Source of the DNA: Shimia ponticola
GTDB taxonomy: Bacteria; Pseudomonadota; Alphaproteobacteria; Rhodobacterales; Rhodobacteraceae
Reading direction: 5' to 3'
Length of the DNA stretch: 64,000 bases
Assembly (NCBI RefSeq): GCF_007995215.1
Contig: NZ_VCDK01000003.1
Span: forward strand, 1,054,001 to 1,118,000
The number at the start of each line of letters is the position of its first letter. Position 1 is the stretch's first letter. Positions 19,146-30,083 of this stretch are shown one piece after another. A program made the translations under genes and the position numbers. The notes under the pieces were generated by a model. That model was not told the origin of the DNA, searched no databases, and saw nothing but the letters and a program-made list of their open reading frames with translations.

Positions 19146-20135
19146 TTACCGTGTGTACATCTGTTTTTTGTGCGTACGGGTCCGGGTCGTTGCCTCGGCC
19201 GATCCATCATGGAACGTCCCAAACCATTTATCGAACGGCAGCTCGGACGTGCCATAGTTGCACTCGAAATAGCGATGGTGAAGCTGGTGAAAGAAATCCC
19301 CCGCCTTCGCGGCCTCGGTGTCGCCTGCCATGATTTTTTCGAATCCCGAATGGCTCATGACCGGGCTGACTTGCTGAAACATGGCGTGGAACATCACGTG
19401 GAACGGATGCGACGGGATCACCAGGTGGATGAAATAGCCCGAGAAATACAGGATGTTCTCGTACCAGTGGTTCGAGATGCCGGACCAAGGTCCGATGTTC
19501 ACGTTGCGATGGTGCAACGCATGCACGCGGGCATAAAGCATCGGATGATGCTCCAGACGATGCGCCCAGTAGTAATGCAGCCCTGACCAAAGCGGGATCA
19601 GCGCAAGCCAAAACACACACCAGATCGGGTTTTCTGCAAACGTCACCACCGGCACCCAGCCATTGGCCATCACCCAGAAGATCACCCATTGGTACACCGT
19701 CGCGACGGTAATCGCCGACGCAAGCGTCCAGAACACGTTGTCCCAAAGCTGATTGCCGAAGGTGAAGGTGCCGTTGCTATAGGCCAAATCGCGGCTGTCG
19801 AATTTCTTGACCTGCCCCTGCCCTTTGCGACTGTACAGCCACCAGTGCAGCCCACCCGCGACGAGGACCTGTGGCAGCAGATTGGCTAGCCAAACCTGCG
19901 CCATCCATCCAACGGCAAAGGTCTCCATCGCGGCCAGTGGCGGAATTAGCGCCCACCAGACAATGACCGCCAAAAGAAACGGAATGGACACCGCCGTGAT
20001 TTGAAACCACGCACCGCGATACCAGCGGACCACAGCCATCGGATCGGGTGGCCACGCAAACAGCGGGTTCAAGCTCACCATGCCCGGGTGATGGTTCCAA
20101 CGCTCCGCTTCGGCGTCATCAACATAGTCAGACAT
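19146..20135 (-). CDS. sterol desaturase/fatty-acid hydroxylase superfamily protein
   Basis: 329-residue integral membrane di-iron enzyme. Histidine clusters are intact: HYYWAHRLEHH at 187-197, HALHH at 205-209 and HQLHH at 283-287, within four or more hydrophobic helices (about 45-65, 75-95, 138-160, 170-188). Such enzymes hydroxylate or desaturate lipids, carotenoids or sterols using oxygen. The substrate cannot be inferred. The ATG at 20135 follows GGGAGG; longer in-frame starts give an Arg-rich leader. It stands alone without a redox partner nearby. Confidence 0.85.
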   Translation of the reverse strand: MSDYVDDAEAERWNHHPGMVSLNPLFAWPPDPMAVVRWYRGAWFQITAVSIPFLLAVIVWWALIPPLAAMETFAVGWMAQVWLANLLPQVLVAGGLHWWLYSRKGQGQVKKFDSRDLAYSNGTFTFGNQLWDNVFWTLASAITVATVYQWVIFWVMANGWVPVVTFAENPIWCVFWLALIPLWSGLHYYWAHRLEHHPMLYARVHALHHRNVNIGPWSGISNHWYENILYFSGYFIHLVIPSHPFHVMFHAMFQQVSPVMSHSGFEKIMAGDTEAAKAGDFFHQLHHRYFECNYGTSELPFDKWFGTFHDGSAEATTRTRTHKKQMYTR

Positions 20136-20217
20136 TGGCGCAGCCTCCCTGATCGGCACCTTCCCCGAGCAAGGTGGCGTCAGGTTAGCGACACGTCTTG
20201 TCTGTCGGCGACCGGGC

Positions 20218-20958
20218 CTAGAACGCAGCCGCAATCGCCTGCGCGTCTGCAGCAGGGCCTGCATCAAAGTAGTAAATGGTCATGGGTGGTGTGGTCGCCC
20301 CAGCCTGAACCATGGCGTCAGCCGCCAACAGAATGGCTGTTAGGCTATAACTTGGATGCAAGTGTCCATTGCCCGGGTAACCCGGCTTCCGCGTCCGAAA
20401 CTCGCCTGCAAAAATCACCGAGGAAATCGGGACAAGGTTGAGAACATCCCCTGCCGATCCATCAGCCGCGTTAAAGGCCTCCATGGCAGTGAAATAGCCG
20501 TTGGCAATCGCCGCCAATTGCCGTCCCCTGTTCAGGTCAATGTCAGGTTTGCCGCCCAGCATTGGCGAATGGGTATGGATGACCCGTTTCCCTTCACCTT
20601 GGCTGTCATTTTGCACAGACTGCCCAAAATCCATCTGCGGAATGAACTCCAGATGATCGACCTTGTTGGGAAGATTGTTGAAATGGTCATAGATCGCACG
20701 CGATCCGCCGCCTGCCCCAAACCCTTTGGCACCTACGGCGCTTCCAGCCGGGTCTTGCACTGCGCCAGAGGGCGCATGGCTGACAGAGCCTTTGACCACT
20801 GTAGGCAGATTGGATTTCGCCTGCGTCGGATCAACGCCGAACGCGGTCAAAACCGCTTTGATATCGGTGATCTCTTTACCACCGTCGCCAACAGCGCTGT
20901 CATCGACGGCCGTAGCTTGCACAGGTGTGCCGGTGACAATCAAATGCGCCAAAGACAT
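20218..20958 (-). CDS. unrecognised 246-residue protein
   Basis: I do not recognise a family. No signal peptide or membrane helix is obvious. The N-terminal third is polar and Gly/Ala-rich (AVGAKGFGAGGGSRAIYDHF). The middle contains an IHTHSP motif and a RGRQLAAIANGYFTAMEAF helix. The C-terminal part is more ordered (VPISSVIFAGEF, HPSYSLTAILLAADAM) and ends in an Ala-rich helix. The His-x-His and nearby HLHPSY could bind metal. The reading frame is clean and codon use matches its neighbours. Confidence 0.6.
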   Translation of the reverse strand: MSLAHLIVTGTPVQATAVDDSAVGDGGKEITDIKAVLTAFGVDPTQAKSNLPTVVKGSVSHAPSGAVQDPAGSAVGAKGFGAGGGSRAIYDHFNNLPNKVDHLEFIPQMDFGQSVQNDSQGEGKRVIHTHSPMLGGKPDIDLNRGRQLAAIANGYFTAMEAFNAADGSAGDVLNLVPISSVIFAGEFRTRKPGYPGNGHLHPSYSLTAILLAADAMVQAGATTPPMTIYYFDAGPAADAQAIAAAF

Positions 20959-21063
20959 GCGAAACCCTCCTGATACCGCGATCAGGCTGATCTAAGGTGC
21001 CGGATTTGTCAGTGCGGCAGCGCACACCGCGCAGTGGGGACGACCACCACACAAGCGGAACAA

Positions 21064-21414
21064 TCAATAAAGGTCCCACTCATCGGAGTCGCGCAACTCT
21101 CCAATAGCCATCCAATTGGCCCGCACACGCGCCACACGGCTGTCACCCCACGTTCGAAACACGATTTCGAATCCAGTTGTCGTGATGTCTTCTGCGCTGA
21201 TGTCGGTGCGCACGTTGGATGCACCGTCCAAATCCCACATCGACAGACCAACCTGCACATTGGGAACAGTGCGAAACGACTCTGAAAACGTGACAGAGGT
21301 GCGCGACACACGAGGCCCGCTGCCGGTCCACATGGGTCCGCCATTCTCGAAATCGGAGAACAGGATTAAATCTCCCTGATCCACACCGATAAGATGGTTT
21401 CGTAATCGCTTCAT
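21064..21414 (-). CDS. H-type lectin domain protein
   Basis: 116 residues. The body from GDLILFSDFENGGPMWTGSG to the end matches the H-type lectin fold known from snail agglutinin and discoidins: FSESF, VPNVQVGLSMWDLDGASNVR, ISAEDITTTGFEI and a final ARVRANWMAIG strand. These domains form six-stranded beta-sandwich trimers that bind GalNAc-type sugars. No signal peptide is visible from the chosen ATG at 21414, so export would need another route. Possible role in surface or phage-tail-like binding; no such genes are adjacent. Confidence 0.72.
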   Translation of the reverse strand: MKRLRNHLIGVDQGDLILFSDFENGGPMWTGSGPRVSRTSVTFSESFRTVPNVQVGLSMWDLDGASNVRTDISAEDITTTGFEIVFRTWGDSRVARVRANWMAIGELRDSDEWDLY

Positions 21415-21481
21415 GCTGTCTTGTTCCGTATCGGGACAGATCAATAAACCCCAAGCATGGCAAGAATTTACCGACAAAATG

Positions 21482-21504
21482 AAAAAGGGCCCGCGTGGGG
21501 CCCT
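21482..21504 (-). terminator. terminator of the atp operon
   Basis: GGGCCC/GGGCCC stem (21487-21492 with 21498-21503) and five-base loop, followed in the atpC direction by five Ts, then C and four more Ts. It lies about 30 bp past the atpC stop. Confidence 0.85.
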
Positions 21505-21532
21505 ATTCCTGCCTGATTGTGGCGCGCACGGC

Positions 21533-21931
21533 TTAGACGCCAGCGGCCGCTTTCAGGGCCTGCAGATCAGCAACCAGCTTGTCGGCTGCGTCCTTGGCGT
21601 CGCCCGAAGCAGCAGATGCTGCGTCCGACGCTTCGGAAATCATCGCATCCATGTCAGATGCGGTGACGTCTGCAATTGGCATTGCGCGCTCTGCAAGAAC
21701 GGATGTGCCTGCAGGTGTGATCTCGGCAAAGCCGCCGGTGACCGCATAGCTGTGGTCACCGTCGCCTGCCTTGACCACCAGAACACCGGGGCGAAGAGCG
21801 GTGATGACGGGGGCGTGGTCCGCCATCGCCGTCAGGTCGCCATCCGCGCCTGGGATCTGGACCTCGGTCGCCTCGAATGACGCCAAAAGGCGTTCGGGGC
21901 TGACCAGGTCAAATTGCATTGCGTTGGCCAT
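21533..21931 (-). CDS. atpC: ATP synthase F1 subunit epsilon
   Basis: 132 residues, the central-stalk subunit that couples and can inhibit F1. It has the N-terminal beta-sandwich ([12 protein letters not shown] at 7-18, [21 protein letters not shown] at 23-43) and an Ala-rich C-terminal helical region ending ALKAAAGV. The C-terminal part is Asp/Ala-rich, as expected in Rhodobacteraceae. Last gene of atpHAGDC, 2 bp after atpD, with a terminator close behind. Confidence 0.97.
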   Translation of the reverse strand: MANAMQFDLVSPERLLASFEATEVQIPGADGDLTAMADHAPVITALRPGVLVVKAGDGDHSYAVTGGFAEITPAGTSVLAERAMPIADVTASDMDAMISEASDAASAASGDAKDAADKLVADLQALKAAAGV

Positions 21932-21933
21932 CG

Positions 21934-23376
<1,443 letters not shown>

Positions 23377-24249
23377 TTACAGCGCTTCCGCGCCGGAAAT
23401 AATTTCGATCAGCTCGTTCGTGATCACGGCCTGACGCGAGCGGTTGAATTCGATCGTAAGTTTGTCGATCATTTCGCCTGCGTTGCGTGTCGCGTTGTCC
23501 ATGGCCGACATCCGTGCGCCTTGCTCGGATGCGCCGTTCTCCAGCAGCCCCGAGAAGATGGCCGTTGCAACCGCACGCGGCAGCAGGTCCATCAAGATGG
23601 CTTCTTCGTCTGGCTCATAGTCATAGAGCGTTTCGTCCGCCTCGAACCCTTCAGGGACCGCAAACGGAATGATTTGTTGGGCCGTCGGAATCTGTGTCAC
23701 GACGTTCTGGAACTTCGAGAAGAAGATCGTCGCAACGTCGAACTCGCCGGCGTCAAAGCGACCAAGAACATCCTTGGCAATACCTTGCGCATCTGAGTAG
23801 CCGATCCGCTTGACCTCGGTCAGGTCCACGTGGCCGACGAAATGATCGCCAAAGTCACGCTTCAACTGATCGCGGCCTTTTTTACCCACGGTCAAGATTT
23901 TCACGGTCTTGCCCGCAGCAACCAGTTCGGTTGCTTTGGACTTGGCCAGCTTTGCGATGTTGGTGTTGAAACCACCGCACAGCCCGCGCTCCGCCGTCAT
24001 CACGACCAACAGGTGCACCTGATCGCTGCCCGTACCGCTCAGCAGTTTGGGCGCACTATCGGATCCACCAGCCGCCGAAGCCAGACCCGCCATCACGGCA
24101 TTGAACCGCTCGGCATAGGGACGCGACTGTTCGGCTGCTTCCTGTGCCCGCCGCAGCTTTGCGGCGGCCACCATCTGCATGGCCTTCGTGATCTTGCGGG
24201 TCGATTTGACCGACTCGATCCTGTTTTTTAGGTCCTTGAGGTTTGGCAT
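23377..24249 (-). CDS. atpG: ATP synthase F1 subunit gamma
   Basis: 290-residue rotor shaft. The N-terminal helix [30 protein letters not shown]-type sequence spans 4-33, LCGGFNTNI falls near residue 90, and the C-terminal helix ends [19 protein letters not shown]. All are typical of AtpG. Separated from atpA by 12 bp and from atpD by 18 bp. Nothing unusual. Confidence 0.98.
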   Translation of the reverse strand: MPNLKDLKNRIESVKSTRKITKAMQMVAAAKLRRAQEAAEQSRPYAERFNAVMAGLASAAGGSDSAPKLLSGTGSDQVHLLVVMTAERGLCGGFNTNIAKLAKSKATELVAAGKTVKILTVGKKGRDQLKRDFGDHFVGHVDLTEVKRIGYSDAQGIAKDVLGRFDAGEFDVATIFFSKFQNVVTQIPTAQQIIPFAVPEGFEADETLYDYEPDEEAILMDLLPRAVATAIFSGLLENGASEQGARMSAMDNATRNAGEMIDKLTIEFNRSRQAVITNELIEIISGAEAL

Positions 24250-24261
24250 ATCCCGAACCCC

Positions 24262-25803
24262 TTACGCGAAGGTCGCAGCGAACTCGTCGAGAACGGCCTT
24301 CATCTTGTCGACGTTTTCACCCTTTTTGAATTTGGGGTCTTCGTCAGCAATCCACTTCAGGAAGTCTGCTTTCTGGTTGCGCAGGAACGCCAGAAGGCCG
24401 GCTTCGAATTTGCCAACTTCGCTGACTTCGATGTTGTCGAGGTAACCGTTCGTACCCGCAAAGATCACACAGACGATTTCTGCGTTGGTCAGAGGCGCAT
24501 ACTGTGGTTGCTTCATGAGCTCGGTAAGACGCGCGCCACGGTTCAGCAGCTGCTGAGTTGCGGCATCAAGGTCGGAACCAAACTGCGCGAACGCAGCCAT
24601 TTCACGGTACTGAGCCAGCGACAGTTTCACCGGACCCGCAACCGACGACATCGCGTCTGTTTGCGCCGACGAACCCACACGCGAAACCGACAGACCGGTG
24701 TTCACTGCTGGGCGGATACCTTGGTAGAACAGTTCCGTTTCAAGGAAGATCTGACCGTCGGTGATCGAAATCACGTTGGTTGGGATAAACGCCGAAACGT
24801 CGCCACCTTGGGTTTCGATGATCGGCAGAGCCGTCAGCGAGCCTGCGCCGTTGTCTTCGTTCAGCTTGGCCGAACGCTCCAGCAGACGCGAGTGAAGGTA
24901 GAAAACGTCACCTGGATACGCTTCGCGCCCTGGTGGGCGGCGCAGCAGCAGCGACATCTGACGATAGGACACAGCCTGCTTGGACAGGTCATCATAGATG
25001 ATCAGAGCGTGGCGGCCGTTGTCACGGAAGTGCTCGGCCATCGCGGTCGCGGCATAAGGCGCCAGGAACTGCATTGGAGCCGGGTCGGATGCGGTCGCGG
25101 CAACAACGATCGAGTAGTCAATCGCACCAGACTCTTCCAGCTTCTTCACCAGCTGGGCAACAGTCGAACGCTTCTGACCGACCGCAACGTAGATGCAGTA
25201 CAGCTTCTTCGACTCGTCGTCGCCAGCAGCGTCGTTGTACGACTTCTGGTTCAGGATCGCGTCCAGAGCCACGGCAGTTTTACCGGTCTGGCGGTCACCA
25301 ATGATCAGCTCACGCTGGCCACGGCCGATTGGGATCATGGCGTCAACGGCTTTCAGGCCGGTCGCCATTGGTTCGTGAACCGATTTACGCGGGATGATGC
25401 CCGGCGCTTTGACGTCTGCAACGCGACGACCCGATGCTTTGATCGGACCTTTGCCGTCCAGCGGGTTACCCAGACCGTCAACAACGCGACCCAGCAGCTC
25501 GTCACCGGCCGGAACGTCCACGATCGAGTTCGTGCGCTTGACGGTGTCACCTTCTTTAATGTCACGGTCGGACCCGAAGATAACGACACCGACGTTGTCG
25601 TTTTCCAGGTTCAGGGCCATGCCCTGAATGCCGCCTGGGAATTCGACCATCTCACCGGCCTGAACGCTGTCCAGACCATAGATGCGCGCGATACCGTCCC
25701 CGACGCTCAGCACACGACCGACCTCGGCAACCTCGGCCTCTTGGCCAAAGTTCTTGATCTGGTCCTTTAGGATCGCAGAGATTTCTGCAGCTTGGATCGC
25801 CAT
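24262..25803 (-). CDS. atpA: ATP synthase F1 subunit alpha
   Basis: 513-residue non-catalytic nucleotide-binding subunit. It starts [16 protein letters not shown], has the P-loop GDRQTGKT at 169-176, and the conserved [20 protein letters not shown] region near the catalytic interface. Full length. It starts 1 bp after the atpH stop, indicating tight coupling in the operon. Confidence 0.99.
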   Translation of the reverse strand: MAIQAAEISAILKDQIKNFGQEAEVAEVGRVLSVGDGIARIYGLDSVQAGEMVEFPGGIQGMALNLENDNVGVVIFGSDRDIKEGDTVKRTNSIVDVPAGDELLGRVVDGLGNPLDGKGPIKASGRRVADVKAPGIIPRKSVHEPMATGLKAVDAMIPIGRGQRELIIGDRQTGKTAVALDAILNQKSYNDAAGDDESKKLYCIYVAVGQKRSTVAQLVKKLEESGAIDYSIVVAATASDPAPMQFLAPYAATAMAEHFRDNGRHALIIYDDLSKQAVSYRQMSLLLRRPPGREAYPGDVFYLHSRLLERSAKLNEDNGAGSLTALPIIETQGGDVSAFIPTNVISITDGQIFLETELFYQGIRPAVNTGLSVSRVGSSAQTDAMSSVAGPVKLSLAQYREMAAFAQFGSDLDAATQQLLNRGARLTELMKQPQYAPLTNAEIVCVIFAGTNGYLDNIEVSEVGKFEAGLLAFLRNQKADFLKWIADEDPKFKKGENVDKMKAVLDEFAATFA

Positions 25804-25804
25804 A

Positions 25805-26371
25805 TTATCCGACCTCTTTCATGGTGTTCTGGAGCGCAGCGAGCTTCGACTTGACCGACGTGTCGATCATCTTGGAGCCCACCTTCACAATCATCCCGCC
25901 GATGAGGCTTTCATCAACGGATGCGTCTACGTTTACGTCTTTGCCAATTTGCGCCTTCAGCGCCTTGGCAAGCTTGTCGGCCTGGGTCTTGGTCAACGCT
26001 TTCGCGGACACGACCTCGGCTGTGACTTCGCCCTTGTGTTCGGCGATCAGGTCACGCAGCCCAGCAATCAGCTGCGGCACAACAAAAAGGCGCCGATTTT
26101 GAGCCATCAGCGCCAGTGCATTCGTCAGTTTGTCACCCAGACCAATCTTGGTCGCGACAGCCGAGATGGCCGCCTGCATTTCGACGCGCGTGTATACTGG
26201 CGAGGAAATAAGATTGCTCAGGTCTTCGCTTGCCGCAATCGCTTCGCTCAGCGTAGCAACGTCTTTTTCAAGACGCGGCAAGGTCTTTTCTTCTTTCGCG
26301 AGATCGAACAAAGCGGTCGCATACCGCCCTGCGATGCCGTTGGAGATCGAAGCTGGTTCGGACACGTCCAC
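25805..26371 (-). CDS. atpH: ATP synthase F1 subunit delta
   Basis: 188-residue peripheral-stalk subunit joining F1 to F0. It has the N-terminal helical bundle ([17 protein letters not shown]) and the C-terminal [26 protein letters not shown] stretch typical of AtpH/OSCP. First gene of atpHAGDC. As usual in alphaproteobacteria, the F0 genes (atpIBEF) are not here. The promoter must lie in the 293-bp gap upstream, but I cannot place it. Confidence 0.96.
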   Translation of the reverse strand: MDVSEPASISNGIAGRYATALFDLAKEEKTLPRLEKDVATLSEAIAASEDLSNLISSPVYTRVEMQAAISAVATKIGLGDKLTNALALMAQNRRLFVVPQLIAGLRDLIAEHKGEVTAEVVSAKALTKTQADKLAKALKAQIGKDVNVDASVDESLIGGMIVKVGSKMIDTSVKSKLAALQNTMKEVG

Positions 26372-26664
26372 CCTTTCGACTTTGTGGGCCTGTGTTTCAC
26401 AGGCAGCGCGGCGGGCAGGACCCCTGCCGCCAATTCGGGTGCGATGTAGCAGAGCGTTTTTGCGGTCGCAATGCCCGCATGTTCTGTCGCGAAACCACCA
26501 TATTCAATGAAACCAATAACTTAGCTTCGGTGCGACCTATTGCGTCGCAATTTTTCTGTGCAAAAGCCCATCCCGCTATCGCAAACAGACGCAACGACCC
26601 GCTGCGAATCCTGTGACGGTGGGTCATTTCGGCGTACAGCCCCCCCCCCCCGGCGGCAGAGGCC
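26372..26664. other. intergenic region with a 12-C homopolymer
   Basis: Leader of the atp operon, between atpH and the methyltransferase upstream on the same strand. The only striking feature is an uninterrupted run of twelve C (26640-26651). I see no gene, RNA element or clear promoter. Confidence 0.6.
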
Positions 26665-27420
26665 TCAGACTTGCCTTGCCGGCTCGGGCGCAGGGCTTGT
26701 GATGCCCTCAAGCACTTTCAACGGATTGCTGATCACCTGCCCCAAACCGGGCCGGGTCGGTCGCGGCACTTGTTTCGACACTTCGAGGATCAGAACACCG
26801 CCGCCGCGCCACGCGGGGATCGTCTTGCCCGCTTTCTCCATCAAAGGCCCGGCCTTGAGCCAGAACCGCGTGCCGCGCGGCGGCTGATACAGCGCTGTGA
26901 CATGACGCTCTGGCAAAAACCCGTGGTAGCGCAGACGGGTTTCCAACTGACTTGGCGTGTATGGCCGCGAATAGGAAAAAGGCGTGCCTTCTCTTCGGGC
27001 CCATGGGCTGACACGATTTGGCACTATAAACATGCCCCGACCGCCCGGCCCCAAAATCCGGTAACACTCTTCCAACAAAGCCGCTGGATGCTCGGACGTG
27101 TCCAGACCATGCAACACGATCAACTTGTCGACGCTGCCGGTTTCTATCGGCCAAAGGGTTTCTTCACACAGCACACTGATGTTGGGCTGCCCGGCGGGCC
27201 AGTGCATCACGCCTTGTGGCCCGGGCATTAGCCCGATCACGCGCCGGGCATCGGCCATGTACGGGCGCAGCAGAGGCACAGCAAAGCCAAAGCCCACAAC
27301 AGTCTGCCCCTTGGCGTCAGGCCACAAAGTATGCACTTGCTGGCGGATGGCCGACTGTGCCGCACGCCCCAGCGCGGAACGGTAGTAGAAGTTCCGCAGT
27401 TGCGTTACATCGGTATGCAA
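26665..27420 (-). CDS. methyltransferase-domain protein
   Basis: 251 residues from a TTG start giving [15 protein letters not shown], which I take as the family opening; an upstream TTG at 27456 would add 12 residues. The SAM-binding strand is degenerate ([11 protein letters not shown] instead of D-x-G-x-G), but the domain continues with [23 protein letters not shown] and [16 protein letters not shown], as in class I methyltransferases. The C-terminal part [16 protein letters not shown] is characteristic of an uncharacterised alphaproteobacterial family. The substrate is unknown. Confidence 0.75.
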   Translation of the reverse strand: MHTDVTQLRNFYYRSALGRAAQSAIRQQVHTLWPDAKGQTVVGFGFAVPLLRPYMADARRVIGLMPGPQGVMHWPAGQPNISVLCEETLWPIETGSVDKLIVLHGLDTSEHPAALLEECYRILGPGGRGMFIVPNRVSPWARREGTPFSYSRPYTPSQLETRLRYHGFLPERHVTALYQPPRGTRFWLKAGPLMEKAGKTIPAWRGGGVLILEVSKQVPRPTRPGLGQVISNPLKVLEGITSPAPEPARQV

Positions 27421-27749
27421 TTCCGGCGTCTCCGTGTTCCTTGGCGCGTCAGCCAAACCCTAGGCTGGAACGTGGCAGTCGCGCTACCCCGAAGCATGCT
27501 CAAACCACGGCCAAGCACCCATACTTGAATGTCAGCAACGGCATACCCAATTGTGCCGACCGACAATCGCACTGACAAACCTTTGCGCAAAGCGTCCGGC
27601 AACAGACCTCAAACAACACCTTGTGAGGCCTTTTTTTTCAGAAAGCCCTTGAAGCCCGCCGAAGAAAACCGAAACTTAACTATACAAGGCCACGGTTCAG
27701 CGAGGGCCAATCCCCCGCAAAAGAACCCCGAGCAGAGGAGCACGCGCCC
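27421..27749. other. gap between divergent methyltransferase and clpA genes
   Basis: About 330 bp containing the divergent promoters. A weak CCTCA/TGAGG stem followed by eight T (around 27607-27638, plus strand) is terminator-like. No gene is visible. In particular there is no clpS, which needs about 300 bp and often precedes clpA. Confidence 0.45.
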
Positions 27750-30080
27750 TTGCCTTCTTTTTCGAATACGCTTGAACAGGCGATCCATTCGGCCTTGGCT
27801 ATCGCCAATGCACGCCGACACGAACTGGCCACTCTGGAACACCTTTTGTTGGCTCTCATCGACGAACCCGACGCCGCCCGCGTCATGCAGGCCTGTAGCG
27901 TCGATCTATCCAGCCTGAAAAAGACGCTGGAAGAGTTCATCGAAGATGATCTGTCGACCTTGATCACAGAGGTCGACGGGTCCGAAGCCGTACCGACGGC
28001 CGCCTTCCAACGCGTCATCCAACGCGCAGCGATCCATGTGCAATCGTCCGGCCGCACCGAAGTCACCGGTGCAAACGTGCTGGTCGCCATCTTTGCCGAG
28101 CGTGAGTCCAACGCCGCCTACTTCCTGCAGGAGCAGGACATGACGCGCTATGACGCTGTGAACTTCATCGCACACGGCGTGGCAAAAGACCCCTCCTATG
28201 GTGAAAGCCGCCCCATCACAGGCGCGGAAGAGGAAGAAGCCATTCAGGCAGAAGCCACCTCCGAAGGCGAAGCCAAGGAAAGCGCGCTCGCCAAATATTG
28301 CGTGGACCTTAACGTCAAGGCCTCCAAAGGTGACGTCGATCCGCTGATCGGCCGAAGCCACGAGGTCGAGCGTTGCGTGCAGGTCCTGTGCCGCCGCCGC
28401 AAAAACAACCCGCTTCTCGTGGGCGATCCAGGCGTGGGCAAAACCGCCATCGCCGAAGGCCTCGCGCGCAAAATCGTTCAGGGTGAAACACCAGAGGTGC
28501 TGTCTGGCACAACGATCTACTCGCTCGACATGGGCGCGCTTTTGGCCGGTACACGCTATCGCGGTGACTTCGAGGAACGCCTCAAGGCCGTGATGACAGA
28601 ACTCGAAGAGCATGAGGACGCCGTCCTCTTCATCGACGAAATTCACACTGTCATCGGCGCTGGCGCGACATCCGGCGGTGCCATGGACGCATCGAACCTT
28701 CTGAAGCCCGCGCTTCAGGGTGGCAAGCTGCGCTGCATGGGCTCGACGACCTACAAGGAATTCCGCCAGCACTTTGAAAAGGACCGCGCGCTGAGCCGCC
28801 GGTTCCAGAAAATCGACGTGGTCGAACCGTCCGTCGAAGACTCTGTGAAAATCCTCAAAGGTCTGAAGCCGTATTTCGAAGAGCACCACGACATCAAGTA
28901 CACGTCTGATGCGATCAAAACGGCTGTGGAGCTCTCTGCGCGTTACATCAATGATCGCAAGCTGCCGGACAAGGCCATCGACGTCATCGACGAGGCAGGC
29001 GCAGCCCAGCACCTTGTGGCCGAAAGCAAACGCCGCAAGACCATCGGCCAAAAGGAAATCGAGGCTGTCGTGGCCAAGATCGCCCGCATCCCGCCGAAAA
29101 ACGTGTCCAAGGACGATGCAGAGGTTCTCAAGGATCTCGAACAGTCGCTCAAGCGCGTTGTGTTTGGTCAGGACAAAGCCATCGAAGCCCTGTCATCGGC
29201 CATCAAACTGGCCCGTGCCGGTCTGCGTGAACCTGAAAAGCCGATCGGCAACTACCTCTTCGCCGGTCCAACCGGTGTGGGTAAGACCGAAGTCGCAAAA
29301 CAGCTGGCCGATACGCTGGGTGTGGAACTGCTGCGGTTCGACATGTCCGAGTACATGGAGAAACACGCGGTTTCCCGCCTGATCGGTGCCCCTCCGGGCT
29401 ATGTCGGCTTTGACCAAGGCGGCATGTTGACCGACGGCGTGGACCAGCATCCTCACTGTGTGCTCCTGCTCGACGAAATCGAAAAGGCGCATCCGGATGT
29501 CTACAACATCCTGTTGCAGGTGATGGACCACGGCACGCTGACCGATCACAACGGGCGGACCGTTGATTTCCGGAATGTGATCCTGATCATGACCTCCAAC
29601 GCCGGTGCCGCCGCACAGGCCAAAGAGGCGATTGGGTTCGGTCGCACACGTCGCGAAGGCGAAGACACCGCCGCGATCGAACGCACCTTCACGCCGGAAT
29701 TCCGCAACCGTCTGGATGCCGTCGTCTCGTTCGGCCCACTGCCGAAAGAGGTGATCCTGCAGGTGGTCGAGAAATTCGTGCTTCAGCTTGAGGCGCAACT
29801 GATCGACCGCAATGTTAGCATCGAACTGACCCGCCCAGCCGCCGAATGGCTGGCTGACAAAGGCTATGATGACAAAATGGGCGCGCGTCCGCTGGGCCGC
29901 GTGATCCAAGAGCACATCAAAAAGCCACTGGCCGAGGAACTGCTGTTCGGCAAGCTCGCCAAAGGCGGTCTGGTCAAAGTGGGCATCAAGGACGGCAATC
30001 TCGATCTGCGGATCGAAAGCCCCGAAAAGGCCCGCATCGGCAACACCGGCGACAAGCCTCCGCTTTTGACGGCGGACTAA
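27750..30080 (+). CDS. clpA: ATP-dependent Clp protease ATP-binding subunit ClpA
   Basis: 776-residue AAA+ unfoldase that feeds substrates to ClpP. It has the N-domain at 1-145 (MPSFSNTLEQAIHSAL), the first AAA+ Walker A GDPGVGKT at 225-232 with VLFIDEIHT, and the second Walker A GPTGVGKT near 506 with LLLDEIEKAHPD near 572. The ClpP-docking tripeptide I-G-F is near 627. The start is TTG with AGGAG 9 bp upstream. The M23 peptidase gene follows after 3 bp. Confidence 0.97.
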   Translation: MPSFSNTLEQAIHSALAIANARRHELATLEHLLLALIDEPDAARVMQACSVDLSSLKKTLEEFIEDDLSTLITEVDGSEAVPTAAFQRVIQRAAIHVQSSGRTEVTGANVLVAIFAERESNAAYFLQEQDMTRYDAVNFIAHGVAKDPSYGESRPITGAEEEEAIQAEATSEGEAKESALAKYCVDLNVKASKGDVDPLIGRSHEVERCVQVLCRRRKNNPLLVGDPGVGKTAIAEGLARKIVQGETPEVLSGTTIYSLDMGALLAGTRYRGDFEERLKAVMTELEEHEDAVLFIDEIHTVIGAGATSGGAMDASNLLKPALQGGKLRCMGSTTYKEFRQHFEKDRALSRRFQKIDVVEPSVEDSVKILKGLKPYFEEHHDIKYTSDAIKTAVELSARYINDRKLPDKAIDVIDEAGAAQHLVAESKRRKTIGQKEIEAVVAKIARIPPKNVSKDDAEVLKDLEQSLKRVVFGQDKAIEALSSAIKLARAGLREPEKPIGNYLFAGPTGVGKTEVAKQLADTLGVELLRFDMSEYMEKHAVSRLIGAPPGYVGFDQGGMLTDGVDQHPHCVLLLDEIEKAHPDVYNILLQVMDHGTLTDHNGRTVDFRNVILIMTSNAGAAAQAKEAIGFGRTRREGEDTAAIERTFTPEFRNRLDAVVSFGPLPKEVILQVVEKFVLQLEAQLIDRNVSIELTRPAAEWLADKGYDDKMGARPLGRVIQEHIKKPLAEELLFGKLAKGGLVKVGIKDGNLDLRIESPEKARIGNTGDKPPLLTAD

Positions 30081-30083
30081 GAC

